This document shows positions 38,480 through 45,592 of a DNA stretch of 45,592 bases, in pieces. Under the pieces are notes generated by a model. That model was not told the origin of the DNA and did no database searches. It saw nothing but the letters and a program-made list of their open reading frames with translations. This DNA comes from Oscillospiraceae bacterium. Its GTDB lineage: Bacteria > Bacillota > Clostridia > Oscillospirales > Acutalibacteraceae. Each line of letters opens with the position of its first letter. Position 1 is the stretch's first letter. Where the stretch lies: positions 1 to 45,592 of the forward strand of contig CADAMO010000004.1 in the NCBI GenBank assembly GCA_902788995.1, written 5' to 3'. The position numbers were made by a program, and so were the translations under genes.

Positions 38480-39631
38480 TTATGGGGTGATCACATCAAT
38501 GATTTCTCCAATTAACGTATTGGACACGAGGAAGCCCCGTTCCGTCAGGGTAAGGCGGTCGCCGTCAAAGGTGAGCAGACCGGCGGACTGATATTGTTGC
38601 AGGATCGCGGGCAGGGACGGGGACGGCGCGACGGCAAATATTTCTTTGATTTCCTGCAATGATATTCCCGTATCCAGCCGCAGGGCCAGCATGACGGCCT
38701 CTTCCCATCCGCCGCCGGGGCCGTCGTCCACGGGGGGCATACCTGAGATAAACGCGTCCAGGTCCCGGGGAAAATAAAACCGCCGTCCGTTCAGGTAGGA
38801 GTGGGCCGCGGGGCCGACGCCGAGGTATTCCTCATCCCGCCAATAGGCGGTGTTGTGGCGGGCTTCATGTCCCGGCAAGCAGAAATTGGAGATCTCATAA
38901 TGCCGGAAGCCGTTGTTTTTCAGGTATCCGCACAGAGACAAATACATATCGCAGACCGCGTCCTCCTCCGGCAGGTTCAGCGCGTCGCGCTTTTTGTCAA
39001 AGAAGGTGCCCTCTTCAATGGAGAGCAGATAGGCGCTGAGGTGGGTCACCCCCAGCGACAGGGCGAAATCCAGCGACGAAAGGAGCGAGCTTTCCGTCTG
39101 CTCCGGCACGCCCAGCATGATATCCAGCGAGATGTCGGTGATACCAGCCTGCTGACAGGCCTTTACCGCCGTTTCCACGTCCGCCGCCGTCGCCCTGCGG
39201 CCCAGCTTCTTTCGCTCCGCGCCCACGGCGGACTGCATCCCCAGGGAGACCCGGTTGAACCCCGCCGCCGCCAGCGTTTCAAAAAAGCCCGGGACGAGGG
39301 AGGAGGAGGGGTTGCACTCCACGGTGATCTCCGCGCCGGGGAGAAGGACATAGTTTTCTTTCACCGCCCGCAGCAGCCGGGAAAGGTTTTCCGCCCCCAC
39401 AAAAGAGGGCGTGCCCCCGCCGAAGTAGACGGTGGAAATGTCCCGGTCCTTCAAGCCGTCCGCCAACGGACCGACGCGGCGCAGGGTTTTCAGTTCATCC
39501 GTCACCGCCGCGCAGTAGGCGTCTGTCTTCTCCCTGCCGACAAGCGAATAGAAATCGCAATAGGGGCATTTCGCCGAACAAAACGGGACGTGAATATAGA
39601 TTCCGGGCAAATTCAGCAAGCCCCCTTCCAT
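38480..39631 (-). CDS. hemW: Radical SAM protein HemW (heme chaperone, HemN-like)
   Basis: A protein of up to 383 residues. The radical SAM cluster motif is VPFCSAKCPYCDFYS (CxxxCxxC) at about residue 14. STVYFGGGTPSF (SAM-binding GGGTPS), EITVECNPSS, FNRVSLGMQSA and DISLDIMLGVPEQT follow, with the HemW-specific HNTAYWRDEEYLGVGPAAHS. The CxxxCxxC set with the HNxxYW motif marks HemW rather than true coproporphyrinogen oxidase HemN, which has a longer N terminus. The start is uncertain: ATG at 39631 abuts the hairpin array, while TTG at 39619 or 39610 lies behind the AAGGGGG purine run. The upstream frame to 39670 is repeat-encoded. Confidence 0.9.
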   Translation of the reverse strand: MEGGLLNLPGIYIHVPFCSAKCPYCDFYSLVGREKTDAYCAAVTDELKTLRRVGPLADGLKDRDISTVYFGGGTPSFVGAENLSRLLRAVKENYVLLPGAEITVECNPSSSLVPGFFETLAAAGFNRVSLGMQSAVGAERKKLGRRATAADVETAVKACQQAGITDISLDIMLGVPEQTESSLLSSLDFALSLGVTHLSAYLLSIEEGTFFDKKRDALNLPEEDAVCDMYLSLCGYLKNNGFRHYEISNFCLPGHEARHNTAYWRDEEYLGVGPAAHSYLNGRRFYFPRDLDAFISGMPPVDDGPGGGWEEAVMLALRLDTGISLQEIKEIFAVAPSPSLPAILQQYQSAGLLTFDGDRLTLTERGFLVSNTLIGEIIDVITP

Positions 39632-39741
39632 GCGCCGCAGGCGCATATCATGCCCGTAAGGGCATATCATTCAGTTTTGCATATCCTGCCGACAGGCGAG
39701 AATGCAAAACTGTATATCATTCGCCGTAAGGCGAAAATCAT
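39631..39741 (+). repeat. Hairpin chain with ATATCAT linkers, copy L
   Basis: Four hairpins in a row, each followed by a (T)ATATCAT-like linker: TGCGCC-gca-GGCGCA (39631-39645), TGCCC-gtaa-GGGCA (39651-39664), CAGTTTTGCAT with ATGCAAAACTG (39672-39712, containing a nested CCTG-ccga-CAGG), and TCGCC-gtaa-GGCGA (39721-39734). It lies between the end of the four-helix-bundle gene and the start of hemW. Copy R at 40149 has the same order of hairpins. Confidence 0.85.
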
Positions 39742-39772
39742 TTCCGGTTGAAACGTATCCTATCTGCTTTCT

Positions 39773-40126
39773 TTATATTTTATCCTTCACCGTTCGACAC
39801 GAAGCAATCAACATTCTCTTTATCCTGCCGCACAATGATTCCACCGCATTATACTGTTCTTGCGTGATTCTTTTTGTTCTCAGCATAATGGTCAGCCAAT
39901 AAGATGACTCGTTGGCCTCTTTCAAGGCAATTTCAAGCTTGGAGACGAAGTCCCGTCTTCCCTGCGCATACTGGGCTTCATGGATATTCGCCCCGACGGA
40001 AGTCGAAGACCGTGCGAACTGATCCAGCATATATCCGCTTTTCGGGAACTTGATACTGTCGACCAATTCAACGGCGGCAACGGCAAATTCAATTGACAGT
40101 TCTAATAATTTGTTTTCCGATGGCAT
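39773..40126 (-). CDS. Four-helix-bundle protein (S23/IVP, bAvd-like family)
   Basis: A 117-residue helical protein: LLELSIEFAVAAVELVDSIK, then DQFARSSTSVGANIHEAQYAQGRRDF, then VSKLEIALKEANESSYWLTIMLRT and NAVESLCGRIKRMLIASCRTV. The pattern RSSTSVGANIxE followed by ALKEANES is that of the four-helix-bundle family known from 23S rRNA intervening sequences and related to the Avd accessory protein of diversity-generating retroelements. The molecular role in general is unknown; basic surfaces suggest nucleic acid binding. ATG at 40126 follows AAGGAAGGAAC. No rRNA and no reverse transcriptase are in the window. It is flanked by two direct copies of a hairpin chain, one of them directly upstream of its start. 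Confidence 0.88.
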   Translation of the reverse strand: MPSENKLLELSIEFAVAAVELVDSIKFPKSGYMLDQFARSSTSVGANIHEAQYAQGRRDFVSKLEIALKEANESSYWLTIMLRTKRITQEQYNAVESLCGRIKRMLIASCRTVKDKI

Positions 40127-40148
40127 TTCAAAGTTCCTTCCTTCACCA

Positions 40149-40394
40149 TGCGCCGCAGGCACATATCATGCCGCAGGCATATCATTCATTTTTGCATATC
40201 TCGCCTTTGGCGAGGATGCAAAAATGAATATCACTCGCCGTAAGGCGAATATCATTTTTGGAGAAAACCTTTATTTCAAGTACTGCCGAAGATGATATGC
40301 TGCCTTGCGGCAGCGTGATATTCACGGCGTCGCCGTGAATGATATGCAGCCGCTTCGCGTCTGCGTGATATGCAATTTGTCTACGACAAATCGC
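40149..40394 (+). repeat. Hairpin chain with ATATCAT/ATGATAT linkers, copy R and inverted half
   Basis: Forward half (40149-40256): TGCGCC-gca-GGCACA, TGCC-gca-GGCA, CATTTTTGCAT with ATGCAAAAATG (nesting TCGCC-ttt-GGCGA), and TCGCC-gtaa-GGCGA, linkers ATATCAT. Then a 35-base centre. Inverted half (40292-40394), linkers ATGATAT: GCTGCC-ttg-CGGCAGC, TCACGGC-gtc-GCCGTGA, GCAGCCGC-ttc-GCGTCTGC (mismatched), GCAATTTGT-ctac-GACAAATCGC. Arm changes relative to copy L are compensated on the other arm. Confidence 0.85.
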
Positions 40395-40397
40395 ATG

Positions 40398-40434
40398 GCT
40401 TGATGATCAAACATGTTATGTTTGATCATCAAGC
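40398..40434 (-). terminator. lepA terminal hairpin, one arm inside the coding sequence
   Basis: A 17-bp perfect stem, 40398-40414 with 40418-40434 and loop GTT. The right arm is the last codons of lepA (KLDDQT) and part of its stop; the left arm is their inverted copy outside the gene. It is not followed by a T run on the minus strand, so it may not be a true terminator. Confidence 0.6.
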
Positions 40435-42230
40435 TTGAGGATCGCCATAAACGCCTCCTGCGGCACCTCCACGGTGCCGAACTGGCGCATGCGCTTTTTG
40501 CCTTCCTTCTGCTTTTCCAGCAGCTTCTTTTTCCGGGTGATGTCGCCGCCGTAGCACTTGGCCAGCACGTCCTTGCGCATGGCCTTGATGGTCTCGCGGG
40601 CGATGACCTTGCCGCCGATGGCGATCTGCACCGGGATCTCGAACATCTGGCGCGGGATGTTGTCCTTCAGCTTCTCCGCGATCTTCCGGGCGCGAGGATA
40701 GGCCTTTTCGGAGTGGATGATATAGGAGAGCGCGTCGATCAGGTCGCCGTTGAGCAGCACGTCCAGCTTGACCAGGTTGCTGCGCTCATAGCCGCACAGC
40801 TCATAGTCGAAGGAGGCGTAGCCACGGGTACGGGATTTCAGCGCGTCGAAAAAGTCGTAGATGATCTCGTTCAGCGGCAGCTTATAGTGGATATCCACCC
40901 GGTCGGAAGAGATGTACTGCTGGTCCTTCAGGGTGCCCCGGCGGTCCTGACACAGGGCCATGATGACGCCGATGTATTCCGGCGGGGAGTAGATGTGGGC
41001 GTCCGCCATGGGCTCTTCCACGTAGTCGATGACGGCTGGGTCGGGATAGTTGGTGGGGTTGTCGATCTCCACCACCCGGCCGTCGGAGAGGTGGATCTTA
41101 TAGACCACGCTTGGCACGGTGGAGACCAGATCCAGGTCGTATTCCCGTTCCAGCCGTTCCTGAATGATTTCCAGATGCAGCAGGCCTAAGAAGCCGCAGC
41201 GGAAGCCGAACCCCAGCGCCCCGGAGGTCTCCGGCTCAAAAGACAGCGCCGCGTCGTTGAGCTGCAGCTTTTCCAGCGCCTCTTTCAGCGCCTCGTAGTC
41301 CGCGCCGTCCGCCGGGTAAAGGCCGCAGAACACCATGGGGTTGACCTTTTTATAGCCGGGCAGGGGCTCGGCGGCCTCGTTCCCGACCTTGGTGACGGTA
41401 TCGCCCACCCGGGCCTCGCTGACGGACTTGATGGAGGCGGTGATATAGCCCACTTCGCCGGCTTTCAGCACGCCGGTGTTTTCCAGCGACATGGCCCGCA
41501 TGTGGCCCACCTCCACCACGGTGAAGGTGGCGCCGGTGGCCATCATCTTCATGGTGTCGCCGGAACGCAGGGTGCCGTCCATCACCCGCACGTAGACGAT
41601 AACGCCCTTGTAGTTGTCATAGACGGAATCGAACACCAGCGCTTTGAAGGGCGCGTCGTCGTCGCCCTCGGGGCAGGGGATATCCCGCACGATCTTTTCC
41701 AGCACCGCCTCCACGTTCTGGCCGGTTTTGGCGGAGATGCGGGGGGCGTCCTCGCAGTCGAGGCCGATGATCTCCTCCACGTCGGCGCAGACCCGGTCGG
41801 GGTCGGCGGCGGGCAGGTCGATCTTGTTGATGACCGGCACCAGTTCCAGGTCGTGCTCCAGCGCTAAGTAAGTATTGGCCAGCGTCTGGGCCTCCACCCC
41901 CTGGGTGGCGTCCACGATCAGAATGGCGCCGTCGCAGGCCGCCAGCGACCGGCTGACCTCGTAGTTGAAGTCCACGTGGCCGGGGGTGTCGATCAGGTTC
42001 AGCTCATAGGTATTGCCGTCGTGGGCCTTGTAATCCAGCGTGACGGCCCGTGCCTTGATGGTGATGCCACGCTCCTTTTCCAGCTCCATATTGTCCAGCA
42101 GCTGTTGCTGCATATCCCGCTTGGCGACGGAATCGGTCAGCTCCAGCAGGCGGTCCGCCAGCGTGGATTTGCCGTGGTCGATATGGGCGATGATGGAAAA
42201 ATTACGGATGTGTTCTTTTTTCTGTCGCAT
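40416..42230 (-). CDS. lepA: Elongation factor 4 (LepA)
   Basis: A 604-residue translational GTPase. G1 [21 protein letters not shown]2 region [11 protein letters not shown]3 [15 protein letters not shown]4 [14 protein letters not shown]5 [14 protein letters not shown]. Then the beta-barrel domain 2 and the LepA-specific C-terminal domain ([20 protein letters not shown] region, [77 protein letters not shown]). It back-translocates or aids ribosome assembly under stress. TAGGAG lies 7 bases before the ATG at 42230. It is only 14 bases downstream of the YitT-family gene, and the two are probably co-transcribed. Its last codons form one arm of a perfect palindrome. Confidence 0.97.
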   Translation of the reverse strand: MRQKKEHIRNFSIIAHIDHGKSTLADRLLELTDSVAKRDMQQQLLDNMELEKERGITIKARAVTLDYKAHDGNTYELNLIDTPGHVDFNYEVSRSLAACDGAILIVDATQGVEAQTLANTYLALEHDLELVPVINKIDLPAADPDRVCADVEEIIGLDCEDAPRISAKTGQNVEAVLEKIVRDIPCPEGDDDAPFKALVFDSVYDNYKGVIVYVRVMDGTLRSGDTMKMMATGATFTVVEVGHMRAMSLENTGVLKAGEVGYITASIKSVSEARVGDTVTKVGNEAAEPLPGYKKVNPMVFCGLYPADGADYEALKEALEKLQLNDAALSFEPETSGALGFGFRCGFLGLLHLEIIQERLEREYDLDLVSTVPSVVYKIHLSDGRVVEIDNPTNYPDPAVIDYVEEPMADAHIYSPPEYIGVIMALCQDRRGTLKDQQYISSDRVDIHYKLPLNEIIYDFFDALKSRTRGYASFDYELCGYERSNLVKLDVLLNGDLIDALSYIIHSEKAYPRARKIAEKLKDNIPRQMFEIPVQIAIGGKVIARETIKAMRKDVLAKCYGGDITRKKKLLEKQKEGKKRMRQFGTVEVPQEAFMAILKLDDQT

Positions 42231-42244
42231 GTATCTTCTCCTAC

Positions 42245-43150
42245 TCAAAGCGTATCTTCATGGGATTTGAAGCCCTCCCCCAGCACCTCGGAGGAATCGG
42301 CGATGATGATAAAGGGCTTTTCGTCGTATTTTTCGATCAGCTTGCGGATCTGCGGCACCTCGTGGGTGCGCACCACGCACATGAGCATCTTTTTCTCTTC
42401 ATGGGTATAGCCGCCCTCGGCGTGGATCAGGGACACACCCCGTTCCAGCACCCGAATGATATCGTTCGTGACCTCCTCCGGATGGGAGGTGATGATCAGC
42501 ATCATCTTGGAGTCGTCCCGCTCCTTGATGACGTAGTCCAGCGCCACGCTGATGAGGAAGACGGTGACGATGGAGTAGAGGAGGCTGTCGAAGCTCTTGT
42601 ACATGACGGCGGTGAAGATGACCACCGTGGCGTCGCACATGAGGATCAGCTTGCCCACGGCGATATGGGGGAATTTCAGCTTCAAAAGCCGCCCGGCGAT
42701 ATCAAAGCCGCCGGTGGTGGCGCCGGCCAGGAACACCAGCCCCAGCCCGATGCCGGCGATAACGCCGCCGAAGACAGCCCCCACCAGCACGTCGTCGCCG
42801 GAATAGGCGAAGCCGAAGCGGGCATCCAGATGGGCCACCAGGTCGATCTGAGCGGAAAGCAGGGCCGTGGCGGCGATGGTGCGGGCGATGAATTTCATGC
42901 CGAAGACCCGCCACGCGGCGATGAACAGGGGGACGTTCATGACGAAGTTGAACGCGCCCATGGGGATGACGGGGAACAGGTGGTTGACGATGATGCCAAG
43001 GCCGGTGAGCCCGCCGGAGGTGATTTGCAGCGGCCGCACGAAGACGACCACGCTGACGGCGTAAAGCAGCGTGCCGACGACCCACAGCAGGATATCCCAC
43101 GCCATGCGCCCGGCGCTGCGCCATTTCGGATCATTGGAAAGTTTGCTCAA
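42245..43150 (-). CDS. YitT-family membrane protein (DUF161 and DUF2179)
   Basis: A 301-residue protein. About six hydrophobic segments ([85 protein letters not shown]) lead to a C-terminal soluble DUF2179 domain ([61 protein letters not shown]). The family is widespread in Bacillota with no settled function. The start is a TTG at 43150: AGGAG lies about 9 bases upstream and the first residues SKLSND follow. It lies directly upstream of lepA and downstream of a stretch of GTAG repeats. Confidence 0.9.
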   Translation of the reverse strand: MSKLSNDPKWRSAGRMAWDILLWVVGTLLYAVSVVVFVRPLQITSGGLTGLGIIVNHLFPVIPMGAFNFVMNVPLFIAAWRVFGMKFIARTIAATALLSAQIDLVAHLDARFGFAYSGDDVLVGAVFGGVIAGIGLGLVFLAGATTGGFDIAGRLLKLKFPHIAVGKLILMCDATVVIFTAVMYKSFDSLLYSIVTVFLISVALDYVIKERDDSKMMLIITSHPEEVTNDIIRVLERGVSLIHAEGGYTHEEKKMLMCVVRTHEVPQIRKLIEKYDEKPFIIIADSSEVLGEGFKSHEDTL

Positions 43151-43171
43151 TGTTCAGATCTCCTATTTTTT

Positions 43172-43238
43172 GTAGCACGGCGCCTTGCGCCGTTAAATCA
43201 CATGTCTCAGATTTTTGTAGCACGGCGCCTTGCGCCGT
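43172..43238 (+). repeat. Two direct GTAGC hairpins
   Basis: GTAGC followed by ACGGCGC-CTT-GCGCCGT at 43172-43193 and identically at 43217-43238, 45 bases apart. They precede the full element at 43247 in the same orientation. Confidence 0.85.
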
Positions 43239-43246
43239 TTTTCAAC

Positions 43247-43395
43247 GTAGCGCGGCACCTCAGTGCCGCTGTTTTCCAAAGTCATATTTCAGCAGCCTGA
43301 AACATCAGCTAAACCGTTCTTTTTTCAGGAAAACTTATTTCCCAGTCTGCAAAACAGTTGTTTGTGTTACGAGCGGCACTGAGGTGCCGCGCTAC
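43247..43395 (+). repeat. GTAGC-ended inverted-repeat element, 149 bp
   Basis: Ends match those of 37231 and 38320 (GCGGCAC-CTCA-GTGCCGC), but the interior is unrelated or strongly diverged. It lies in the 423-base gap 43151-43573, which has no gene. Confidence 0.88.
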
Positions 43396-43492
43396 CGGGT
43401 TGCTTCTGTTTTTCAGCCGGTTCATAACATTTGTCTTATCGGCTCCTTCGGTTCCGCCTCTCGTTTGTTTATCATGATACATGCGTTCCGAT

Positions 43493-43542
43493 CCGCCTTC
43501 GGCGGGTGCGGGTCTCCAGTGGAGACCTCTGCTGCAGGCAGA
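43493..43542. repeat. Three-hairpin cluster downstream of mrnC
   Basis: CCGCC-ttc-GGCGG (43493-43505), GGTCTCC-agt-GGAGACC (43511-43527) and TCTGC-TGCAG-GCAGA (43528-43542) are consecutive. It lies between mrnC and the GTAG elements. Confidence 0.7.
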
Positions 43543-43573
43543 AGCACCGACCGAGCCGGCAGGCGAGACCGGA

Positions 43574-44005
43574 TCACTGATCCGCGCTGCGGGCTTGAAG
43601 GATAACGCCAAACAGCTCCCGCAGCCGGTCGTACTGCTCCGACAAGTACAGATACCCCAGCAGCGCCTCAAAGCCCGTGGAGCGGTGGTATTCCGCCTCG
43701 CTCTTGTTTTTGGGCGTGTGGGCGGAATTGGCGTTGCGGCCCCGCTTGTAGTAGGAAAGCTCCTCCTCGGTAAGCCTGTCCGCCAGCGCGTCCGCCGCCT
43801 TGGCCTGAAAGGCCGCGTTGACCAGAGCCACCGTCTCCCGGTGAAGGTCCTGCACCCGCGCTTCGCCGAGGGAGAGCACATACTGGCGCACCAGCAGCTC
43901 ATAGACCGCGTCGCCCACAAAGGCCAGCGACAGGCCGCTCATGGATTTGTACGGCGGCAGATTTCCGCCGGAAAGCGCCCGCAGCGCGTCGCTGTCAGGG
44001 CACAT
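43574..44005 (-). CDS. mrnC: Mini-ribonuclease 3 (MrnC)
   Basis: A 143-residue protein made of the RNase III catalytic fold only: GLSLAFVGDAVYELLVRQYVL carries the acidic catalytic Asp, and KRGRNANSAHTPKNKSEAEYHRSTGFEALLGYLYL is the second conserved part. It has no double-stranded RNA binding domain, as expected of MrnC. It matures 23S rRNA ends in Bacillota, using ribosomal protein L3. The ATG at 44005 overlaps the obg stop by 11 bases, so translation of the two is coupled. The 6-residue longer start at 44023 is possible but less likely. Confidence 0.92.
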   Translation of the reverse strand: MCPDSDALRALSGGNLPPYKSMSGLSLAFVGDAVYELLVRQYVLSLGEARVQDLHRETVALVNAAFQAKAADALADRLTEEELSYYKRGRNANSAHTPKNKSEAEYHRSTGFEALLGYLYLSEQYDRLRELFGVILQARSADQ

Positions 44006-45266
44006 ACTGAAACTCAAAGTCATAAATAATCACGGTGTCGTTCTCCTGAATCCCGCGGTTTCGCAGCTCGTCAAGAATGCCGCTGGATTCCAGCACCCGC
44101 TGGAAATACTGCAGCGACTCGTAGTCGTCGATATCCGTCTTGTTGAGGATCTTCAGCAGCCACTCCGCCTCCACGTAGTAGTCGCCGCCCATCTCCGTCA
44201 CCTTGAAGCCGGTGTCCTTCTTCTTTTCCAGGACGCTCATGGGGACGGGCTCCGATTCGTACCGCTTGATGGGCGGCAGCTCCGCCAGCTTGGCAGCCAC
44301 GGCGTTGATCAGCTCCTGCGTGCCCTCCGCGATGGGGGCGATGATCTCGTAATAGGGCAGGCCCTTTTCCTCGATGAAGGAACGGAACCGGGCAAGCTGC
44401 TCGTCGGTGGCAAGGTCCACCTTGTTGGCCGCCACGATCTGGGGGCACTTGGTCAGCTCCGGGTTGAACACCGCCAGCTCTTTGTTGATGATATTGAAGT
44501 CGTCGATGGGGTCGCGGCCCTCGCTGCCCGCCACGTCCACGATGTGAACCAGCATGCGGCAGCGCTCCACGTGGCGAAGGAAGCGGTGGCCGAGGCCCAC
44601 GCCCTCCCCCGCGCCTTCGATCAGGCCCGGGATATCCGCCATGACGAAGCTGCTCTCCGGCCCCATGCGCACCACGCCCAGCACCGGGGTGAGGGTGGTG
44701 AAGTGGTAGTCTGCGATGATGGGCTTGGCCTCGCTGACCACCGAGATCAGCGTGCTTTTGCCCACGTTGGGAAAGCCCAGCAGACCCACGTCCGCCAGGA
44801 GCTTCAATTCCAGAATGATGTCCCATTCCTCGCCGGGATAGCCGTCCCGGGCGAAGCGGGGAGCCTGCCGGGTGGCGTTGGCGAAGTGCTGGTTGCCCCA
44901 GCCGCCCTTGCCGCCCCTGGCGATGACGAAGGGCTCGTCCGAGGAGATATCCGCCATCACCGCGCCGCTTTCGGCCTCTTTGATGATGGTGCCCCGGGGC
45001 ACGCGGATCACCAGATCCTTGCCCTTTTTGCCGGTCTTGCGGCTGCCGGATCCGTCCGCGCCGTTTTCGGCGGCGTATTTGCGCTTGTAGCGGAAGTCGG
45101 ACAGGGTGGCCAGGTGGTCGTCCGCGACGAAGATGATATCGCCGCCCTTGCCGCCGTCGCCGCCGTCCGGCCCGCCGGAGGCGATGTATTTTTCGCGGTG
45201 AAACGCCACGGCCCCGTTGCCGCCGTTGCCCGCTTTGACTCTGATATTGGCTGAATCTACAAACAT
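43995..45266 (-). CDS. obg: GTPase Obg
   Basis: A 424-residue ribosome-assembly and stress GTPase. N-terminal Obg fold, glycine-rich: FVDSANIRVKAGNGGNGAVAF, GGPDGGDGGKGGDIIFVAD, KLADVGLLGFPNVGKSTLISVV region (G1), PVLGVVRM and ADIPGLIEGAGEGVGLGH (G3), VAANKVDLATDE (G4), then a C-terminal OCT domain (about 340-424: SVLEKKKDTGFKVTEMGGDYYVEAEWLLKILN). ATG at 45266 follows CGGAG. It is the first gene of an obg-mrnC pair from promoter 45308-45336. Its C terminus lies over the mrnC start. Confidence 0.97.
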   Translation of the reverse strand: MFVDSANIRVKAGNGGNGAVAFHREKYIASGGPDGGDGGKGGDIIFVADDHLATLSDFRYKRKYAAENGADGSGSRKTGKKGKDLVIRVPRGTIIKEAESGAVMADISSDEPFVIARGGKGGWGNQHFANATRQAPRFARDGYPGEEWDIILELKLLADVGLLGFPNVGKSTLISVVSEAKPIIADYHFTTLTPVLGVVRMGPESSFVMADIPGLIEGAGEGVGLGHRFLRHVERCRMLVHIVDVAGSEGRDPIDDFNIINKELAVFNPELTKCPQIVAANKVDLATDEQLARFRSFIEEKGLPYYEIIAPIAEGTQELINAVAAKLAELPPIKRYESEPVPMSVLEKKKDTGFKVTEMGGDYYVEAEWLLKILNKTDIDDYESLQYFQRVLESSGILDELRNRGIQENDTVIIYDFEFQYVP

Positions 45267-45307
45267 AACGGTCTCCGATTTTCTTGTGACATAGATATAC
45301 ATTGTAG

Positions 45308-45336
45308 ATTATACCATACCTTTTTGAAAATATAAA
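45308..45336 (-). promoter_or_regulatory. obg promoter
   Basis: On the minus strand TTTATA (45336-45331) and TATAAT (45313-45308), 17-base spacing. Confidence 0.65.
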
Positions 45337-45368
45337 TAGGTTGGGGGAATTTTTTTTCGGTTTGAGGA

Positions 45369-45410
45369 GATAGGCAATAGGCAATAGGCAATAGGCAATA
45401 GGCAATAGTA
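45369..45410 (+). repeat. Heptamer array, unit AATAGGC
   Basis: GATAGGC, four exact AATAGGC units, then AATAGTA, in consecutive 7-base steps, 33 bases upstream of the obg -35. No bracketing hairpin is seen in this copy. Confidence 0.9.
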
Positions 45411-45461
45411 GCTTTGCCGGATAACGCAGCGGAGGGGACGGGCTGCATGAGGGGGCGGGAA

Positions 45462-45512
45462 GGAAGAAAACGCGTCATGCGGTTTTCTTCCCCCCGCGCC
45501 TCTTTTCTTTTT
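45462..45512 (+). terminator. Hairpin with T-rich tail, probable terminator
   Basis: GGAAGAAAAC (45462-45471) pairs with GTTTTCTTCC (45482-45491) with an inner GC/GC pair, and is followed by TCTTTTCTTTTTT. The T run lies on the plus strand, so it serves plus-strand transcription although no plus-strand gene lies just upstream. The DNA from about 45491 to the window end is almost entirely pyrimidine apart from short G runs. Confidence 0.5.
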
Positions 45513-45592
45513 TGGGGGGAATTTTATTTTCTTTTTTCTTTTTCTCTCCTCTGCTCCGGGCTTCTCTTCTCTCTTTTTTTCTTTTCTTATTT

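Noticed and set aside
39773..40126. Intervening sequence within a 23S rRNA gene, or a diversity-generating retroelement
   Set aside because: The protein family fits both, but no rRNA, reverse transcriptase or template/variable repeat pair lies nearby.

Overview
The window is a GC-rich, gene-dense stretch of a chromosome that looks like a spore-forming member of the Bacillota, class Clostridia (Oscillospirales-like). The basis is inference: spoVAE is present, Shine-Dalgarno sites are strong AGGAGG types, promoters are TTGACA-N17-TATAAT types, there is a clostridial housekeeping set (mgtE, lepA, hemW, obg-mrnC, a YitT protein, gap), and many plant- or mucin-glycan enzymes point to a gut or rumen life. 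No phage, conjugative, CRISPR or rRNA genes were seen. One tRNA-Thr(CGU) lies at 7856.

Layout. 1-5077: the 3' end of trpS, a 53-residue membrane peptide with its own promoter and terminator, a metal-efflux operon (ArsR-type repressor, separate HMA metallochaperone, P1B ATPase) under a palindromic operator, then mgtE behind a long structured leader. 5473-11450: a GrpB/pyrophosphatase-like fusion, an XRE regulator, spoVAE, tRNA-Thr, a heparinase II/III-family lyase, an exported prephenate dehydratase-like lipoprotein and a decayed HAD phosphatase. 11820-17430: a 41-residue amphipathic peptide gene, a 2-hydroxyacid dehydrogenase, an APH-type kinase, a GNAT acetyltransferase, a DUF4143 ATPase and gap. 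17523-21041: a minus-strand group of TipAS, acylphosphatase, flavin reductase and GH95 genes. 21400-28952: Y-family polymerase, LtrA-like and YolD genes, then a three-gene run of two glycosidases and a histidine phosphatase. 29269-32540: GH16, a DUF1801 protein, and a secreted metallo-beta-lactamase fused to a TIM barrel. 32848-45266: dGTPase, FemAB, MurE, glycerophosphodiesterase, hemW, a four-helix-bundle protein, lepA, a YitT protein, mrnC and obg, nearly all on the minus strand.

The most unusual content is between genes. Four kinds of small structured repeat recur: (i) arrays of exact 7-bp units whose sequence differs at every locus (CTAGTGG, AGTTGAA, ACTTCCG, AGTCGTA, AATAGGC), several bracketed by hairpins as inverted-repeat elements; (ii) elements ending in GTAGC plus a 7-bp hairpin, paired as inverted ends about 120-150 bp apart, like REP/BIME sequences; (iii) chains of short hairpins joined by an ATATCAT linker, two copies of which flank the four-helix-bundle gene; (iv) other back-to-back hairpin clusters. 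Arms covary between copies, so structure rather than sequence is preserved. One GTAG element runs into the end of murE and supplies its last residues.

The mgtE leader (about 3541-3706) has a two-helix structured core followed by a terminator-like hairpin that also holds the ribosome binding site. I do not recognise it as an M-box; it is the best candidate here for a new cis-regulatory RNA.
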